In this document: one piece after another, positions 50,353 through 58,974 of the stretch | Layout: each line of letters opens with the position of its first letter | Position numbering within the stretch: the first letter of the stretch is position 1 | From: a virus | DNA: 64,000 bases | Reading direction: 5' to 3' (one strand) | IMG/VR virus record: IMGVR_UViG_3300042691_023936 | Coordinates: 1 to 64,000 of that record | The notes under the pieces: model-generated | The model's database searches: none | The model's input: the letters and a program-made list of their open reading frames with translations, nothing else | Told to the model about the DNA's origin: nothing | Position numbers and translations under genes: made by a program

Positions 50353-50368
50353 AAAATATTATATTTAC
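50336..50368 (+). promoter_or_regulatory. Two-box promoter before clamp-loader gene
   Basis: TTTG at 50336-50339 inside the glycosyltransferase gene end, 20 nt, TATATTTAC at 50360-50368, 3 nt before ATG 50372. Confidence 0.6.
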
Positions 50369-50371
50369 AAT

Positions 50372-51286
50372 ATGAAAAAAGTACATACACTTTGGGTTGA
50401 AAAATACCGTAGTCAAACATTAGATCAGTATATTGGTAATGAAGAGATTAAAAATCGTATTTCTGATTGCATTACCTCTAATGATATTCCTCATTTTATA
50501 TTTGCAGGAACAGCAGGTACTGGTAAAACTACATTAGCTAAATTAATCGTTAATAATCTTAAATGTGATTATCTTTATTTAAATGCTAGTGATGAAAACG
50601 GCATAGATATGATCCGTGAAAAAGTAAAAGGCTTTGCATCATCAGCATCATTTAATCCTATTAAAATAATAATATTAGATGAAGCAGATTTTTTAACTCA
50701 ACCAGCACAAGCCGCCTTACGTAATATAATTGAAGAATATTCAATAAATACTCGTTTTGTATTAACTTGTAATTATATCGAGCGTTTAATTGAACCTCTT
50801 CAATCACGTTGTGAAATTCATAAATTAATTCCTCCATCTAAAGGCGAAGTAGCAAAACACGTTTGCATTAATGTATTAGACATAGAAGAAATTACTTATA
50901 ATATTAAAGATGTAGCTCAAGTAATTAAACAACACTATCCAGATATTCGTTCTATTATTAAAAATTTACAAGCTAGTATTAAAGATAATAAGTTTATATT
51001 TACAGAAGCTAATATTAATTGGTGTAATAAAATTATAGAAGTACTACAAAAACCTACTAAAGATAGTTGGATAAATATGCGACAAATTGTATTAAACGCT
51101 CAGGTAGATGATTACCAACCATTAATTGAACATTTATTTGAAAATATTAATGTATATGGTAAAGGTTATGAAGCTGAAATTACTATTGAATTAGATGAGG
51201 CTCAATGGAGATCAAGAACAGTACCTGATAAAGAAATCAATATTGCCTCTTTATTAAGTAAAATATTAACAATATTAAAAAAATAA
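50372..51286 (+). CDS. 44: Clamp-loader large subunit (T4 gp44 family)
   Basis: 304 residues from ATG 50372; T4 gp44 has 319. An in-frame ATG at 50315 would overlap the previous gene and add 19 residues without family character, so it was rejected. LWVEKYRSQTLDQYIGNEE starts the AAA+ domain; Walker A GTAGTGKT is at about 46-53, Walker B IIILDEADFLT, and sensor region FVLTCNYIERLIEPLQSRC contains the SRC motif with the arginine finger. It opens and loads the gp45-like ring. Confidence 0.9.
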   Translation: MKKVHTLWVEKYRSQTLDQYIGNEEIKNRISDCITSNDIPHFIFAGTAGTGKTTLAKLIVNNLKCDYLYLNASDENGIDMIREKVKGFASSASFNPIKIIILDEADFLTQPAQAALRNIIEEYSINTRFVLTCNYIERLIEPLQSRCEIHKLIPPSKGEVAKHVCINVLDIEEITYNIKDVAQVIKQHYPDIRSIIKNLQASIKDNKFIFTEANINWCNKIIEVLQKPTKDSWINMRQIVLNAQVDDYQPLIEHLFENINVYGKGYEAEITIELDEAQWRSRTVPDKEINIASLLSKILTILKK

Positions 51287-51334
51287 CATTTAATAAAAGG
51301 ATAAACTATGTTCCTGTAAGAAATCGAAATTTCA

Positions 51335-51343
51335 TATATTTAT
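51335..51343 (+). promoter_or_regulatory. Late-type promoter motif before GIY-YIG gene
   Basis: TATATTTAT, 21 nt before the ATG. Confidence 0.45.
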
Positions 51344-51364
51344 ATACGTAAACATATATAAAAT

Positions 51365-52057
51365 ATGAAAAAAACAACATTTATATACTTAATAAAATTA
51401 TTAGATAATAAAGTATACATAGGAAAAACTATAAATATAAAACATAGAGAATCGGCTCATAGAAAAACATTTGGTTCTATTATTAAATTAAATATCATAG
51501 ATGAAATTGAATCTTTAGATCGTGAGGACTGGAAGCCCTTAGAAATAAAATGGATTCAATATTATAAAGATTTAGGGTATGATGTTATAAATAAAAATAA
51601 AGGAGGAGGAGGTCCTGAATTTGTTAATGATGATATAAGAAAAAAAATAGGATCTAAAAATAGATGTCCTAAACCTGATGGATTTGGAGGTAAACTATCT
51701 TTAGCTTTAAAAGGTAGGAAATTTAAAACTAATTATGTTTGTACTGAAGAACATAAAGAAGCTATAAGAAAATCTAATAGTAAACCCAACACAGAAGAAA
51801 CAAAACAGAAAATATCAAATTCATTATTAAGTAATGGTGGAAATAAAAGAATTAGCCAGAAAAAAAAAGAATGGTTTGAAAACAATAAACATCCATTACT
51901 TAGACAAGTAGTACAAATTAATCCTATTAGTAATAAAATAATTAAAATATGGAACTCTAGATCTGAATTGATAAATAATGGATATACAGGAATACAATAT
52001 GCTTTAAGTAAAGAAAATCACATATATAAAAACTCACTTTGGAAATATAACAATTAA
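51365..52057 (+). CDS. GIY-YIG homing endonuclease with NUMOD modules
   Basis: 230 residues. The catalytic core is IYLIKLLDNKVYIGKT at 8-23, with the Arg of the family (KHRESAHRK) and a Glu-bearing region (EIKWIQYYKDLGYD). A Gly-rich linker (NKGGGGPEF), NUMOD3-like repeats (KPDGFGGKLSLALKGRK, EETKQKISNS) and a C-terminal NUMOD1-like segment (NPISNKIIKIWNSRSELIN) follow. It lies between the gp44- and gp62-like genes and so breaks a normally continuous T4 replication operon. Confidence 0.88.
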   Translation: MKKTTFIYLIKLLDNKVYIGKTINIKHRESAHRKTFGSIIKLNIIDEIESLDREDWKPLEIKWIQYYKDLGYDVINKNKGGGGPEFVNDDIRKKIGSKNRCPKPDGFGGKLSLALKGRKFKTNYVCTEEHKEAIRKSNSKPNTEETKQKISNSLLSNGGNKRISQKKKEWFENNKHPLLRQVVQINPISNKIIKIWNSRSELINNGYTGIQYALSKENHIYKNSLWKYNN

Positions 52058-52064
52058 AAATAAA

Positions 52065-52295
52065 ATGGAAAATAATATTAATGTCTCATTAGACAAAACA
52101 ACGGAAATTAAATGTAATCAGTGTAATAATAATACATTTATTGATGGAGTTATGTTACGTAAAGTATCTAAATTTTTAGTTGGTTCTCCCCAAGATGCTT
52201 TAATACCAATCCAAATTATGATTTGTACTAAATGTCAAACCCCACTAGAAGAAACACTACCAATCCAGTTAAAACAATTACAAAACGCAGAATAA
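52065..52295 (+). CDS. Small zinc-ribbon-like protein
   Basis: 76 residues. Two CxxC pairs (CNQC near 17-20, CTKC near 52-55) with beta strands between fit a zinc ribbon. Function unknown. Its stop overlaps the next start (TAATG). It follows the homing endonuclease and precedes the gp62-like gene. Confidence 0.6.
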   Translation: MENNINVSLDKTTEIKCNQCNNNTFIDGVMLRKVSKFLVGSPQDALIPIQIMICTKCQTPLEETLPIQLKQLQNAE

Positions 52296-52534
52296 TGTTC
52301 TGGAGAAAATTAAAAATGATAAAAGCAGAATTAGAACAAGAAGTAAAAATTTTAAGGCAATACGTAATCAATCTTAAAGCAGATAAAGATAATCTAACTA
52401 GCCAACTTCAACAGGCAGAGGGCCAACTTAAAATGATGTCATTATCTTTAGAATCCCTTAATGAGGAATTGAGAATGCGTAGATCACAAGAGGAAGTGGA
52501 TAAAAGATTTAATGATGATTCAAAATATTATTAA
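52295..52534 (+). CDS. Hypothetical coiled-coil protein
   Basis: 79 residues from ATG 52295, which overlaps the previous stop; a longer reading from ATG 52232 would overlap the zinc-ribbon gene by 64 nt and was rejected. Residues 8-70 form a long coiled coil rich in Gln, Leu and Glu. The stop overlaps the next start, so the three genes are translated together. Confidence 0.55.
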   Translation: MFWRKLKMIKAELEQEVKILRQYVINLKADKDNLTSQLQQAEGQLKMMSLSLESLNEELRMRRSQEEVDKRFNDDSKYY

Positions 52535-52923
52535 TGGAAGATAAAAAAATTACTATCTGGGATCATATTAAAAACATAACCGTTCAAAAAGGAGAATACT
52601 TAGGAGATGAAGGTTTTAATAATTGGATGTGTAACAGGATATTAAGTATGAATAGAGATTATTGTGAAGTAGTAAATTATATTCAAAAAAATACATGGCA
52701 GATAAAAGGTGAGTATTTATATAACTTATATAAAGATATTATTCCTACACAATATGTGTATTCAAAGTATATTAAAGCACAAAATAAAAAGGAATATAAG
52801 GAAGATATATTAGAAGCTGTACAATTATATTTTGAGGTAAGTAAAAGAGAAGCTAAAGAATATATTGAAATGTTACCAGAAAACGAATTAAATAGTGTTG
52901 TATTACAAGTAAATGGAAAATAA
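52534..52923 (+). CDS. 62: Clamp-loader small subunit-like (T4 gp62 family)
   Basis: 129 residues; T4 gp62 has 187. The pattern IWDHIKNITVQKGEY, then NRILSMNRDYCEVVNYIQK and the end with VSKREAKEYIEML is the helical fold of gp62-like proteins in marine T4-like phages. It would join four gp44 subunits to form the loader. Position downstream of gp44 supports this; the endonuclease and two small genes lie between. Shorter than T4's, as in relatives. Confidence 0.65.
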   Translation: MEDKKITIWDHIKNITVQKGEYLGDEGFNNWMCNRILSMNRDYCEVVNYIQKNTWQIKGEYLYNLYKDIIPTQYVYSKYIKAQNKKEYKEDILEAVQLYFEVSKREAKEYIEMLPENELNSVVLQVNGK

Positions 52924-52957
52924 ATAATTAAAAAATTTTAAAACATAATATAAAAAT

Positions 52958-53266
52958 ATGAGCGTTATAGGAGAATTTTGGGAAGAAAAAGTAAACAGAG
53001 AGTATATTCAAAAACCAGAAGATGCTATTACTACATCGGTAATGGAAGATTTAAAACGTAGAGCTGATCTAGGTATTAAAAAATATGGTACTACTTTATC
53101 TTCTAATAATAACGATGATTTTATAAACCATGCTTATGAAGAAGCACTTGATCTTGCTCAATATTTAAAAAAAGAAATGTCTATTATTCCTATATTGAAA
53201 CAAACAATTAATCAATATCCTAATGATATTGAATTAGGAAAAATAATCAGACAAATTTATGGCTAA
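52958..53266 (+). CDS. MazG-like / all-alpha nucleotide pyrophosphohydrolase-like protein
   Basis: 102 residues. The motif RRADLGIKKYGTTL followed by HAYEEALDLAQYLKKE (EExxD-like metal site) resembles small MazG-type dNTP/NTP pyrophosphatases found in phages. It would trim unwanted nucleotides or affect ppGpp-like signals. Substrate not known. The 3' end overlaps the following nuclease gene by 8 nt. Confidence 0.55.
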   Translation: MSVIGEFWEEKVNREYIQKPEDAITTSVMEDLKRRADLGIKKYGTTLSSNNNDDFINHAYEEALDLAQYLKKEMSIIPILKQTINQYPNDIELGKIIRQIYG

Positions 53267-54230
53267 ATATATTAAATCAAATACAGATTTTAATGGTTTA
53301 CCTAAACCTAATAGAGTTAAATCTAAAAACAAATTACCTTTATGGAAATTTATTCCTAAAGATATTGATTTCTCTTATCAAAAAGTAATATCATTTTCAC
53401 AATATCAAACATATGAACAATGTAATTACAAATGGTATAAACAAAGTGTAGAAAAGGTAATACCCTTTATTCCAAATATGAATCTAGTATTTGGTACAGC
53501 TATACATCATGTCTTTCAACATTATTTAAAAACAGGTTATGAGATTTCATTTACTGCGGCAGATAAAGAAGACATATTTGGTTTATTACAAACTAAATTA
53601 ACAGAGGAATATCAAACTCAATACAAAAAATATGGTAAACATTTTTCGAATCCTGAAGAAATGGCTGAGTTTTATGATGATGGTGTTGCTATATTAGAGT
53701 GGTTTAAGAAAAAACGTAAAATATATTTTTCTAGTAAAGGTTCTCAATTAGTAGGTATTGAAATGCCACTACAAAAAGAAATAAGTAAAAATGTAATATA
53801 TCAAGGTTATATTGATTTAGTTATGTATGATGAAGATTTAGATAAAGTAAAAATATATGATATAAAAACCTCTACTAAAGGTTGGAATAACTATGATAAG
53901 AAAAATGAATATAAAATAGCACAAGTATTATTATATAAACAATTTTTTTCTGAATTATATTGTTATCCAATAGATAAAATTGATGTTGAATTCTTAATAT
54001 TAAAACGTAAAGCAGAACCAAATGAATTTACTGATTATCCTAAAAGAATACAAGAATTTAAACCAGCTAATGGTAAAATAAAACTTAAACAGAGTCAGGA
54101 AAGATTTAATAGTTTTGTTAAAAATTGTTTTGATAATAATGGCAAACCTATAGTTAAAGAACACACTAAAAACATAAGTAAATTATGTGAGTGGTGTCCT
54201 ATAAATAATACTAATCTTTGTATAAAATAA
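53259..54230 (+). CDS. PD-(D/E)XK nuclease, RecB/Cas4-like
   Basis: 323 residues. ISFSQYQTYEQCNYKWYK starts the family, LVFGTAIHHVFQHYL has the His, YQGYIDLVMYDED with KVKIYDIKTSTKGW forms the D ... D-x-K catalytic set, and the C-terminus has Cys in CEWCPINNTNLC, which with the early Cys may hold an iron-sulfur cluster as in Cas4/AddB enzymes. It probably processes DNA ends in recombination or packaging. No CRISPR genes are nearby. Confidence 0.8.
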   Translation: MAKYIKSNTDFNGLPKPNRVKSKNKLPLWKFIPKDIDFSYQKVISFSQYQTYEQCNYKWYKQSVEKVIPFIPNMNLVFGTAIHHVFQHYLKTGYEISFTAADKEDIFGLLQTKLTEEYQTQYKKYGKHFSNPEEMAEFYDDGVAILEWFKKKRKIYFSSKGSQLVGIEMPLQKEISKNVIYQGYIDLVMYDEDLDKVKIYDIKTSTKGWNNYDKKNEYKIAQVLLYKQFFSELYCYPIDKIDVEFLILKRKAEPNEFTDYPKRIQEFKPANGKIKLKQSQERFNSFVKNCFDNNGKPIVKEHTKNISKLCEWCPINNTNLCIK

Positions 54231-54261
54231 TTGTTGTTTTTGTATTTTTGTATATATTTAT
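54231..54261 (+). promoter_or_regulatory. Two-box promoter (TTG variant)
   Basis: TTG at 54231-54233, 19 nt, TATATTTAT at 54253-54261; ATG 54281 follows 19 nt later. Confidence 0.5.
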
Positions 54262-54280
54262 ATACATCAAATATATAATT

Positions 54281-54487
54281 ATGAATAAAAATAAAGACAT
54301 GGTACTAACTTCAGTAAAACTTCCAGAAAAGTTATTTGAAGATTTTAAAGTAAATTGCATTAAAAATAAATTTAGCATCCAAAAATTAACAGAAAGATCA
54401 ATGTATTTATACATGACTAATCCTGAATTTAAAAAAGAAATACACAATGTTTTAGACACGTTTTTTACGGGTAGCTCAGAAAATTAA
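54281..54487 (+). CDS. Ribbon-helix-helix-like small protein
   Basis: 68 residues from ATG 54281; a longer reading from ATG 54218 runs through the promoter box and has a hydrophobic start that looks accidental. VLTSVKLPEKLFEDFKVNC followed by a helix with IQKLTERSMYLYM fits the Arc/MetJ ribbon-helix-helix fold. It could regulate transcription in this part of the genome. Confidence 0.6.
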   Translation: MNKNKDMVLTSVKLPEKLFEDFKVNCIKNKFSIQKLTERSMYLYMTNPEFKKEIHNVLDTFFTGSSEN

Positions 54488-54506
54488 TTAATAAAGTATA
54501 TAAGTT

Positions 54507-55967
54507 ATGGAAAAAAAAGGTTATATCCCTAAGGATCAACGTAAAAAAATACTTCTTTTATGTGACGATATTAGAATGCACTCAGGTATTTCTACTATGG
54601 CTCGCGAATTAGTAGTAGGTACAGCCCATGTATTTAATTGGGTTAATATTGGAGGAGCAATCCAGCACTCTGAAGCAGGTAAACGATTAGATTTAAGTGA
54701 GGATAGTAGTAAAATAACAGGAATTAAAGATGCTAGTGTATTTTTATATCCAACAAATGGATATGGAGATCAATCATTAGTAACTCAAATTATGAATATT
54801 GAAAAGCCGGATGCATTAATGATATTTACTGATCCTAGATATTGGGTTTGGTTATTCCAGATGGAACATGAGATTCGTATTAAAACTCCTATAATATATC
54901 TTAATATATGGGACGACTTACCTTATCCTATGTATAATAAGTCGTTTTATGAGTCATGTGATGCTTTATTAGCTATAAGTAAACAAACAGAAAATATTAA
55001 CAAAGTAGTATTAGGTGAATTAAGTAAAGACAAAGTAATTAAATATGTACCTCATGGTATAAATGAAGACCATTTCTTCCCTATCACTACAGATAAACCA
55101 GAATACCTATCATTACAAGAATTTAAAAAACGTTTATTTAATAATAAACAGTATGATTTTACTTTATTATATAACGCTAGAAATATTCGTCGCAAATCAG
55201 TTCCAGATCTAATGTTAGCATGGAAAATGTTTGTTGATGAATTACCAGAGGATAAAGCAAAGAAAACAGCATTTGTTTTACACACCCAAGCAATTGATGA
55301 AAACGGTACAGATTTAATAGCTGTAAAAGAAATGTTATTTGGAAACCATGATAAATACAATATTATATTTTCAAATCAAAAATTAGAAGTTAATGGAATG
55401 AATTTATTATACAATTCAGCAGATGCTATTGCTTTAATAAGTTCAAATGAAGGATGGGGATTATCATTAACAGAAGCAATGATGTGTGGTAAACCAATTA
55501 TAGCAACTGTTACAGGTGGTATGCAAGATCAAATGCGTTTTGAAGACGAAAATGGTGAATGGATTAAGTTTACTGAAGAATTTGGCTCAAACCATAAAGG
55601 TAAATTTAAAAAACATGGTAAATGGGCGTTTCCTATATTCCCTAGCAATGTCAGCTTAATCGGCTCAGTTCCAACACCTTACATTTATGATGATAGAGCC
55701 CAACCAGAAGATGTAGCTACCGAAATACAAAAAATATATACTATTAAAACCAATTCTCCTGCGGAATATAATGAGATAGCTCAAGAGGCACGTAAGTGGG
55801 TGATTTCGGATGAATCGATGATGTCTGCGCGTTTAATGTGCAAAAATTTTATTGATGGGGTTAATGAAACATTTACTAAATGGACACCAAGAGAATTATT
55901 TTCATTCACTAAAGTAGAACAATTAGATCAACCAAAACATTACGTTAAACACCCAATTTCAAAATAA
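54507..55967 (+). CDS. Glycosyltransferase, GT4-like (1)
   Basis: 486 residues, GT-B fold. N-terminal KKILLLCDDIRMHSGISTMAR is the acceptor domain start; the C-terminal half has the GT4 hallmark SSNEGWGLSLTEAMMCGKP with the Glu-x7-Glu pattern and a HGINEDHF nucleotide-sugar region. No membrane segment is seen. It is the first gene of the glycan cluster, followed by a second GT4-like gene after 10 nt. Sugar and acceptor unknown. Confidence 0.85.
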   Translation: MEKKGYIPKDQRKKILLLCDDIRMHSGISTMARELVVGTAHVFNWVNIGGAIQHSEAGKRLDLSEDSSKITGIKDASVFLYPTNGYGDQSLVTQIMNIEKPDALMIFTDPRYWVWLFQMEHEIRIKTPIIYLNIWDDLPYPMYNKSFYESCDALLAISKQTENINKVVLGELSKDKVIKYVPHGINEDHFFPITTDKPEYLSLQEFKKRLFNNKQYDFTLLYNARNIRRKSVPDLMLAWKMFVDELPEDKAKKTAFVLHTQAIDENGTDLIAVKEMLFGNHDKYNIIFSNQKLEVNGMNLLYNSADAIALISSNEGWGLSLTEAMMCGKPIIATVTGGMQDQMRFEDENGEWIKFTEEFGSNHKGKFKKHGKWAFPIFPSNVSLIGSVPTPYIYDDRAQPEDVATEIQKIYTIKTNSPAEYNEIAQEARKWVISDESMMSARLMCKNFIDGVNETFTKWTPRELFSFTKVEQLDQPKHYVKHPISK

Positions 55968-55977
55968 GAATAAAAAT

Positions 55978-57294
55978 ATGAATAAACCATTATTTGTTAT
56001 ATCATGCCCAATAGACTGCTATAGCGGATATTCAGCGCGCTCAAGAGACATCGTTAAAGCTTTACTAAAAACAAACAAATACGATATCAAAATTCTACCT
56101 CAGAGATGGGGTTCAACATCATTTGGATTTTTAAAAGCAGATAATCCTGAACATAAACAAATTCTAGATTGTATTTTACCTCAACCCCAGTTACCTAAAC
56201 AACCTGATGTATGGATGCAAATTACAGTTCCAAATGAATTTCAAGCTGTAGGTAAATTTAATATAGGCGTAACCGCAGGTATTGAAACTACTATTTGTGA
56301 TTCTAGTTGGATTGAAGGTTTAAATAGAATGAATCTAAATTTAGTATCATCAGAACATGCTAAAGCAGTATTTAAAAATTCTAAATTTGAAGCTCGTAAT
56401 CAACAAACAGGCCAAGTTGAAAAAGTAATTGAACTAACATCACCGGTAGAGGTATTATTCGAAGGAGCAGATATTAATATCTATAAAAAGTTAGATACCT
56501 TGTCTGAGAATGATTTAACTCAAACATTAGATGCTATCCCTGAAAAGTTTGCTTTCTTATTTGTAGGACATTGGTTACAAGGTGCTTTAGGTGAAGATAG
56601 AAAAAATGTAGGAATGATGATTAAAACGTTTTTAGAAACATTTAAAAATATTAAAGACAAACCAGCATTAATTATAAAAACACAAGGAGCTACTGCATCT
56701 ATTATAGATAAAAATGAAATACTAGATAAAATTAGACAAATACAAGCGTTAGTAGACAGTAAAGACTTACCTAATATATATTTGTTACATGGTATGTTTG
56801 ATGATGAAGAAATGAATATGTTATATAATCATCCAAAAATAAAAGCGCATGTAACCTTTACTAAAGGTGAAGGGTTTGGTCGTCCATTATTAGAAGCATC
56901 TATTTCAGCTAAACCAGTAATAGCTCCTAATTGGAGTGGACATATAGATTTCTTACATAAAGATTTCTCAGTATTATTACCAGGTCAAGTAACTCAAATT
57001 CATCCATCTGCAGTAATACAAAATATGCTTATTCCGGAATCAGGTTGGTTTACAGTAGATTATAAAATAGTCTCTGACAATTTAAGAGATGTTCATAAAA
57101 ACTATAAAAATTATGTTGAAGGAGCCAAAAGACAAGCGTATCATTCAAGAACAGAATTTAATTTGGATAAAATGGGTATTGCTTTGGATAATCTTACGGA
57201 TAGTAAAATTCCTAAATTAACTGTTCTTAAACTTCCTACTCTTAAACGTATTGAGCTTCCCAAAACAGATAAAATTAAATCCCAAATCAAGTAA
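55978..57294 (+). CDS. Glycosyltransferase, GT4-like (2)
   Basis: 438 residues, GT-B fold. CPIDCYSGYSARSRDIVKAL opens the first domain; FTKGEGFGRPLLEASISAKP is the sugar-nucleotide motif. The region around FLFVGHWLQGALGEDRKN lines up with other GT4 enzymes. It probably acts on the same glycan as the preceding gene. A GIY-YIG gene follows after 36 nt. Confidence 0.85.
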   Translation: MNKPLFVISCPIDCYSGYSARSRDIVKALLKTNKYDIKILPQRWGSTSFGFLKADNPEHKQILDCILPQPQLPKQPDVWMQITVPNEFQAVGKFNIGVTAGIETTICDSSWIEGLNRMNLNLVSSEHAKAVFKNSKFEARNQQTGQVEKVIELTSPVEVLFEGADINIYKKLDTLSENDLTQTLDAIPEKFAFLFVGHWLQGALGEDRKNVGMMIKTFLETFKNIKDKPALIIKTQGATASIIDKNEILDKIRQIQALVDSKDLPNIYLLHGMFDDEEMNMLYNHPKIKAHVTFTKGEGFGRPLLEASISAKPVIAPNWSGHIDFLHKDFSVLLPGQVTQIHPSAVIQNMLIPESGWFTVDYKIVSDNLRDVHKNYKNYVEGAKRQAYHSRTEFNLDKMGIALDNLTDSKIPKLTVLKLPTLKRIELPKTDKIKSQIK

Positions 57295-57307
57295 AGTTAA
57301 ATTTTTG

Positions 57308-57316
57308 TATATTTAT
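57308..57316 (+). promoter_or_regulatory. Late-type promoter motif before GIY-YIG gene
   Basis: TATATTTAT after a TTTTTG stretch, 14 nt before the ATG. Confidence 0.45.
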
Positions 57317-57330
57317 TGTAAATAACAATT

Positions 57331-57999
57331 ATGATAATTATATATGTTTTAGAAAAAAATAATGTTCCTTTTTATGTAGGTAAATGTAATAATATTAATG
57401 TAAGATTTTGTCAACATAAAAAAACATATGGTTTGGATATTAATATTAAAGTACTGGAGTTAGTAGATGATAAAGAATGGAAAGATAAAGAAAGATATTA
57501 TATATTGTTACATGAATCTAAAGGATTTAAATTAGAAAATAAGAATAAAGGTGGAGGTGGTCCTACTAATTTAAATGATATATCTAGACAAAAAATAACA
57601 GATAGTAAAACAGGAAATCATTATAAATTAAAAAATATTCCTGAAGGAGAAATAGAAAAATTATATGAATATAATAATATCCAACAAATATCAGAATTAT
57701 TAAATTTAACATTTCCTACTGTAAAAAAATATCTAATAAATAAAAATATTTATATTAAGTATAAAAATAAACCTTCCATAAATGAAGAAACAAAAAGAAA
57801 TTTTAAAAATAGAAAACATAGAGATGGAAAACCAATAATTCAATTAGATAAAAATAATAATATAATTAATGATTTTAATAGTATATCTGAAGCATGTATA
57901 TATCTTAATAAACCAAAACGAGAAGGAGATATAACAGCTGCTTGTCAAGGTAAACAAAAAACAGCTTTTGGATATAAATGGAAATATAAAGAAAAATAA
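57331..57999 (+). CDS. GIY-YIG homing endonuclease
   Basis: 222 residues. IIYVLEKNNVPFYVGKCN at 3-20 is a variant of the core (I-Y-V and F-Y-V-G), with the Arg in RFCQHKKTYG. The same Gly-rich linker as the enzyme at 51365 (NKGGGGPTNL) follows, then a helix-turn-helix and a NUMOD1-like end (DFNSISEACIYLNKPKREG with AACQGKQKTAFGYKW). It lies between a glycosyltransferase and small genes. Confidence 0.85.
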   Translation: MIIIYVLEKNNVPFYVGKCNNINVRFCQHKKTYGLDINIKVLELVDDKEWKDKERYYILLHESKGFKLENKNKGGGGPTNLNDISRQKITDSKTGNHYKLKNIPEGEIEKLYEYNNIQQISELLNLTFPTVKKYLINKNIYIKYKNKPSINEETKRNFKNRKHRDGKPIIQLDKNNNIINDFNSISEACIYLNKPKREGDITAACQGKQKTAFGYKWKYKEK

Positions 58000-58009
58000 G
58001 ATAAATAAA

Positions 58010-58201
58010 ATGGAAAAAATAGAAATAATCAAAACATTTTTTATTAATTTTAATTATTTAAAAGATCAATTTGTTAATAGTCTGATGACATTAAATAATG
58101 AGAGACTTTTAGTTAATGAAATTAAAAAGAAACAATATTTAGTATCTGATACTAAACCTAATCCTGAGTTATTTGATAAATATAAAAAAATCATAAAATG
58201 A
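58010..58201 (+). CDS. Hypothetical small helical protein
   Basis: 63 residues from ATG 58010; an earlier ATG at 57968 lies in the endonuclease gene and is less likely. Helical, Lys-rich, no motif. The stop overlaps the next start (ATGA). Confidence 0.45.
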   Translation: MEKIEIIKTFFINFNYLKDQFVNSLMTLNNERLLVNEIKKKQYLVSDTKPNPELFDKYKKIIK

Positions 58202-58596
58202 AGGAACAACTAATTAATTGCCCACGTTGTAATTCAAACGCATGCTCAGAAATGTCAGATGGAAATATAACCATCTGGCAATGTATGGGTTGTGGGTTTA
58301 CATCTAACACCTTCTTAACAGAAGAGAACTCAGTAAAGTATAAAGAAGTATTACCTGAATTGTATAAGGATCTTGAATTTATAGACGAAAAAGGATTACA
58401 TTGGTACCCAACATCAGTAGCAATGGATGATAAATCAATGGTATTTGCTGAAGGTATTTCTATAGAAAATTGGAAATGGTCTGCAGTACAATCGAAAGAT
58501 GGTAAACCTGATATGACTACTAAAAAAGAATTTGATGGAAATGATTTCCTTGAAGCTTTAGATTATGTAGGTTATTTTAAATCTAATTCAAAATAA
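58198..58596 (+). CDS. Zinc-ribbon-containing hypothetical protein
   Basis: 132 residues. Residues 8-36 (CPRC ... CMGC) form a zinc ribbon. A second domain with WYPTSVAMDDKSMVFAEG follows; this combination occurs in many marine T4-like phages but its role is unknown. It is coupled to the previous gene and has 1 nt before the next. Confidence 0.6.
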   Translation: MKEQLINCPRCNSNACSEMSDGNITIWQCMGCGFTSNTFLTEENSVKYKEVLPELYKDLEFIDEKGLHWYPTSVAMDDKSMVFAEGISIENWKWSAVQSKDGKPDMTTKKEFDGNDFLEALDYVGYFKSNSK

Positions 58597-58597
58597 T

Positions 58598-58969
58598 ATG
58601 ACTCCTCAAGAATTTACTATCTGGCTAAAAGGATTTTTAGCTGCCATAACTCAAATTGAAAATCATCATGTAGCAAAGATTAAAGATACTTTGAAAACTG
58701 TAGGAGATAAAAAGGGCGTTCTTTTGAATCCTGAATATCCATGTATGCCAGTTACTCCTAATGCTCCTGATGTATCTAATGAAAAATTAGTTCCATATAA
58801 TACTATTTGCGGATGTAACCCAACAAATGGTGGTAGTGGTATTTGCGGATGTATAATGGGTAATAAACTAGTACCTAGAAATAGCAAATCTAATATATAC
58901 ACTACTACAACTGATAATATTCCTTTTAATTGGCAATACGAAAATTCTAAACAAATTCTAAACGATTAA
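58598..58969 (+). CDS. Hypothetical protein
   Basis: 123 residues. The N-terminus MTPQEFTIWLKGFLAA is a recurring start among small phage proteins of unknown function. The middle is Pro/Asn/Gly-rich with several Cys (CGCNPTNGGSGICGCIMG), perhaps flexible or metal-bound. No function can be assigned. Confidence 0.5.
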   Translation: MTPQEFTIWLKGFLAAITQIENHHVAKIKDTLKTVGDKKGVLLNPEYPCMPVTPNAPDVSNEKLVPYNTICGCNPTNGGSGICGCIMGNKLVPRNSKSNIYTTTTDNIPFNWQYENSKQILND

Positions 58970-58974
58970 GTTTT

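Noticed and set aside
50315-50371. Longer N-terminus for the clamp-loader subunit
   Set aside because: It overlaps the glycosyltransferase gene and the promoter box; the family start LWVEKYR fits ATG 50372.
10218-51321. Shared GTTCCTGTAAG at about 10218 and 51311
   Set aside because: Only 11 bases match, and the surrounding sequence and folding differ, so it may be chance.
54218-54280. Membrane-like leader on the ribbon-helix-helix protein
   Set aside because: The hydrophobic stretch is the AT-rich promoter region translated; the natural start is 54281.
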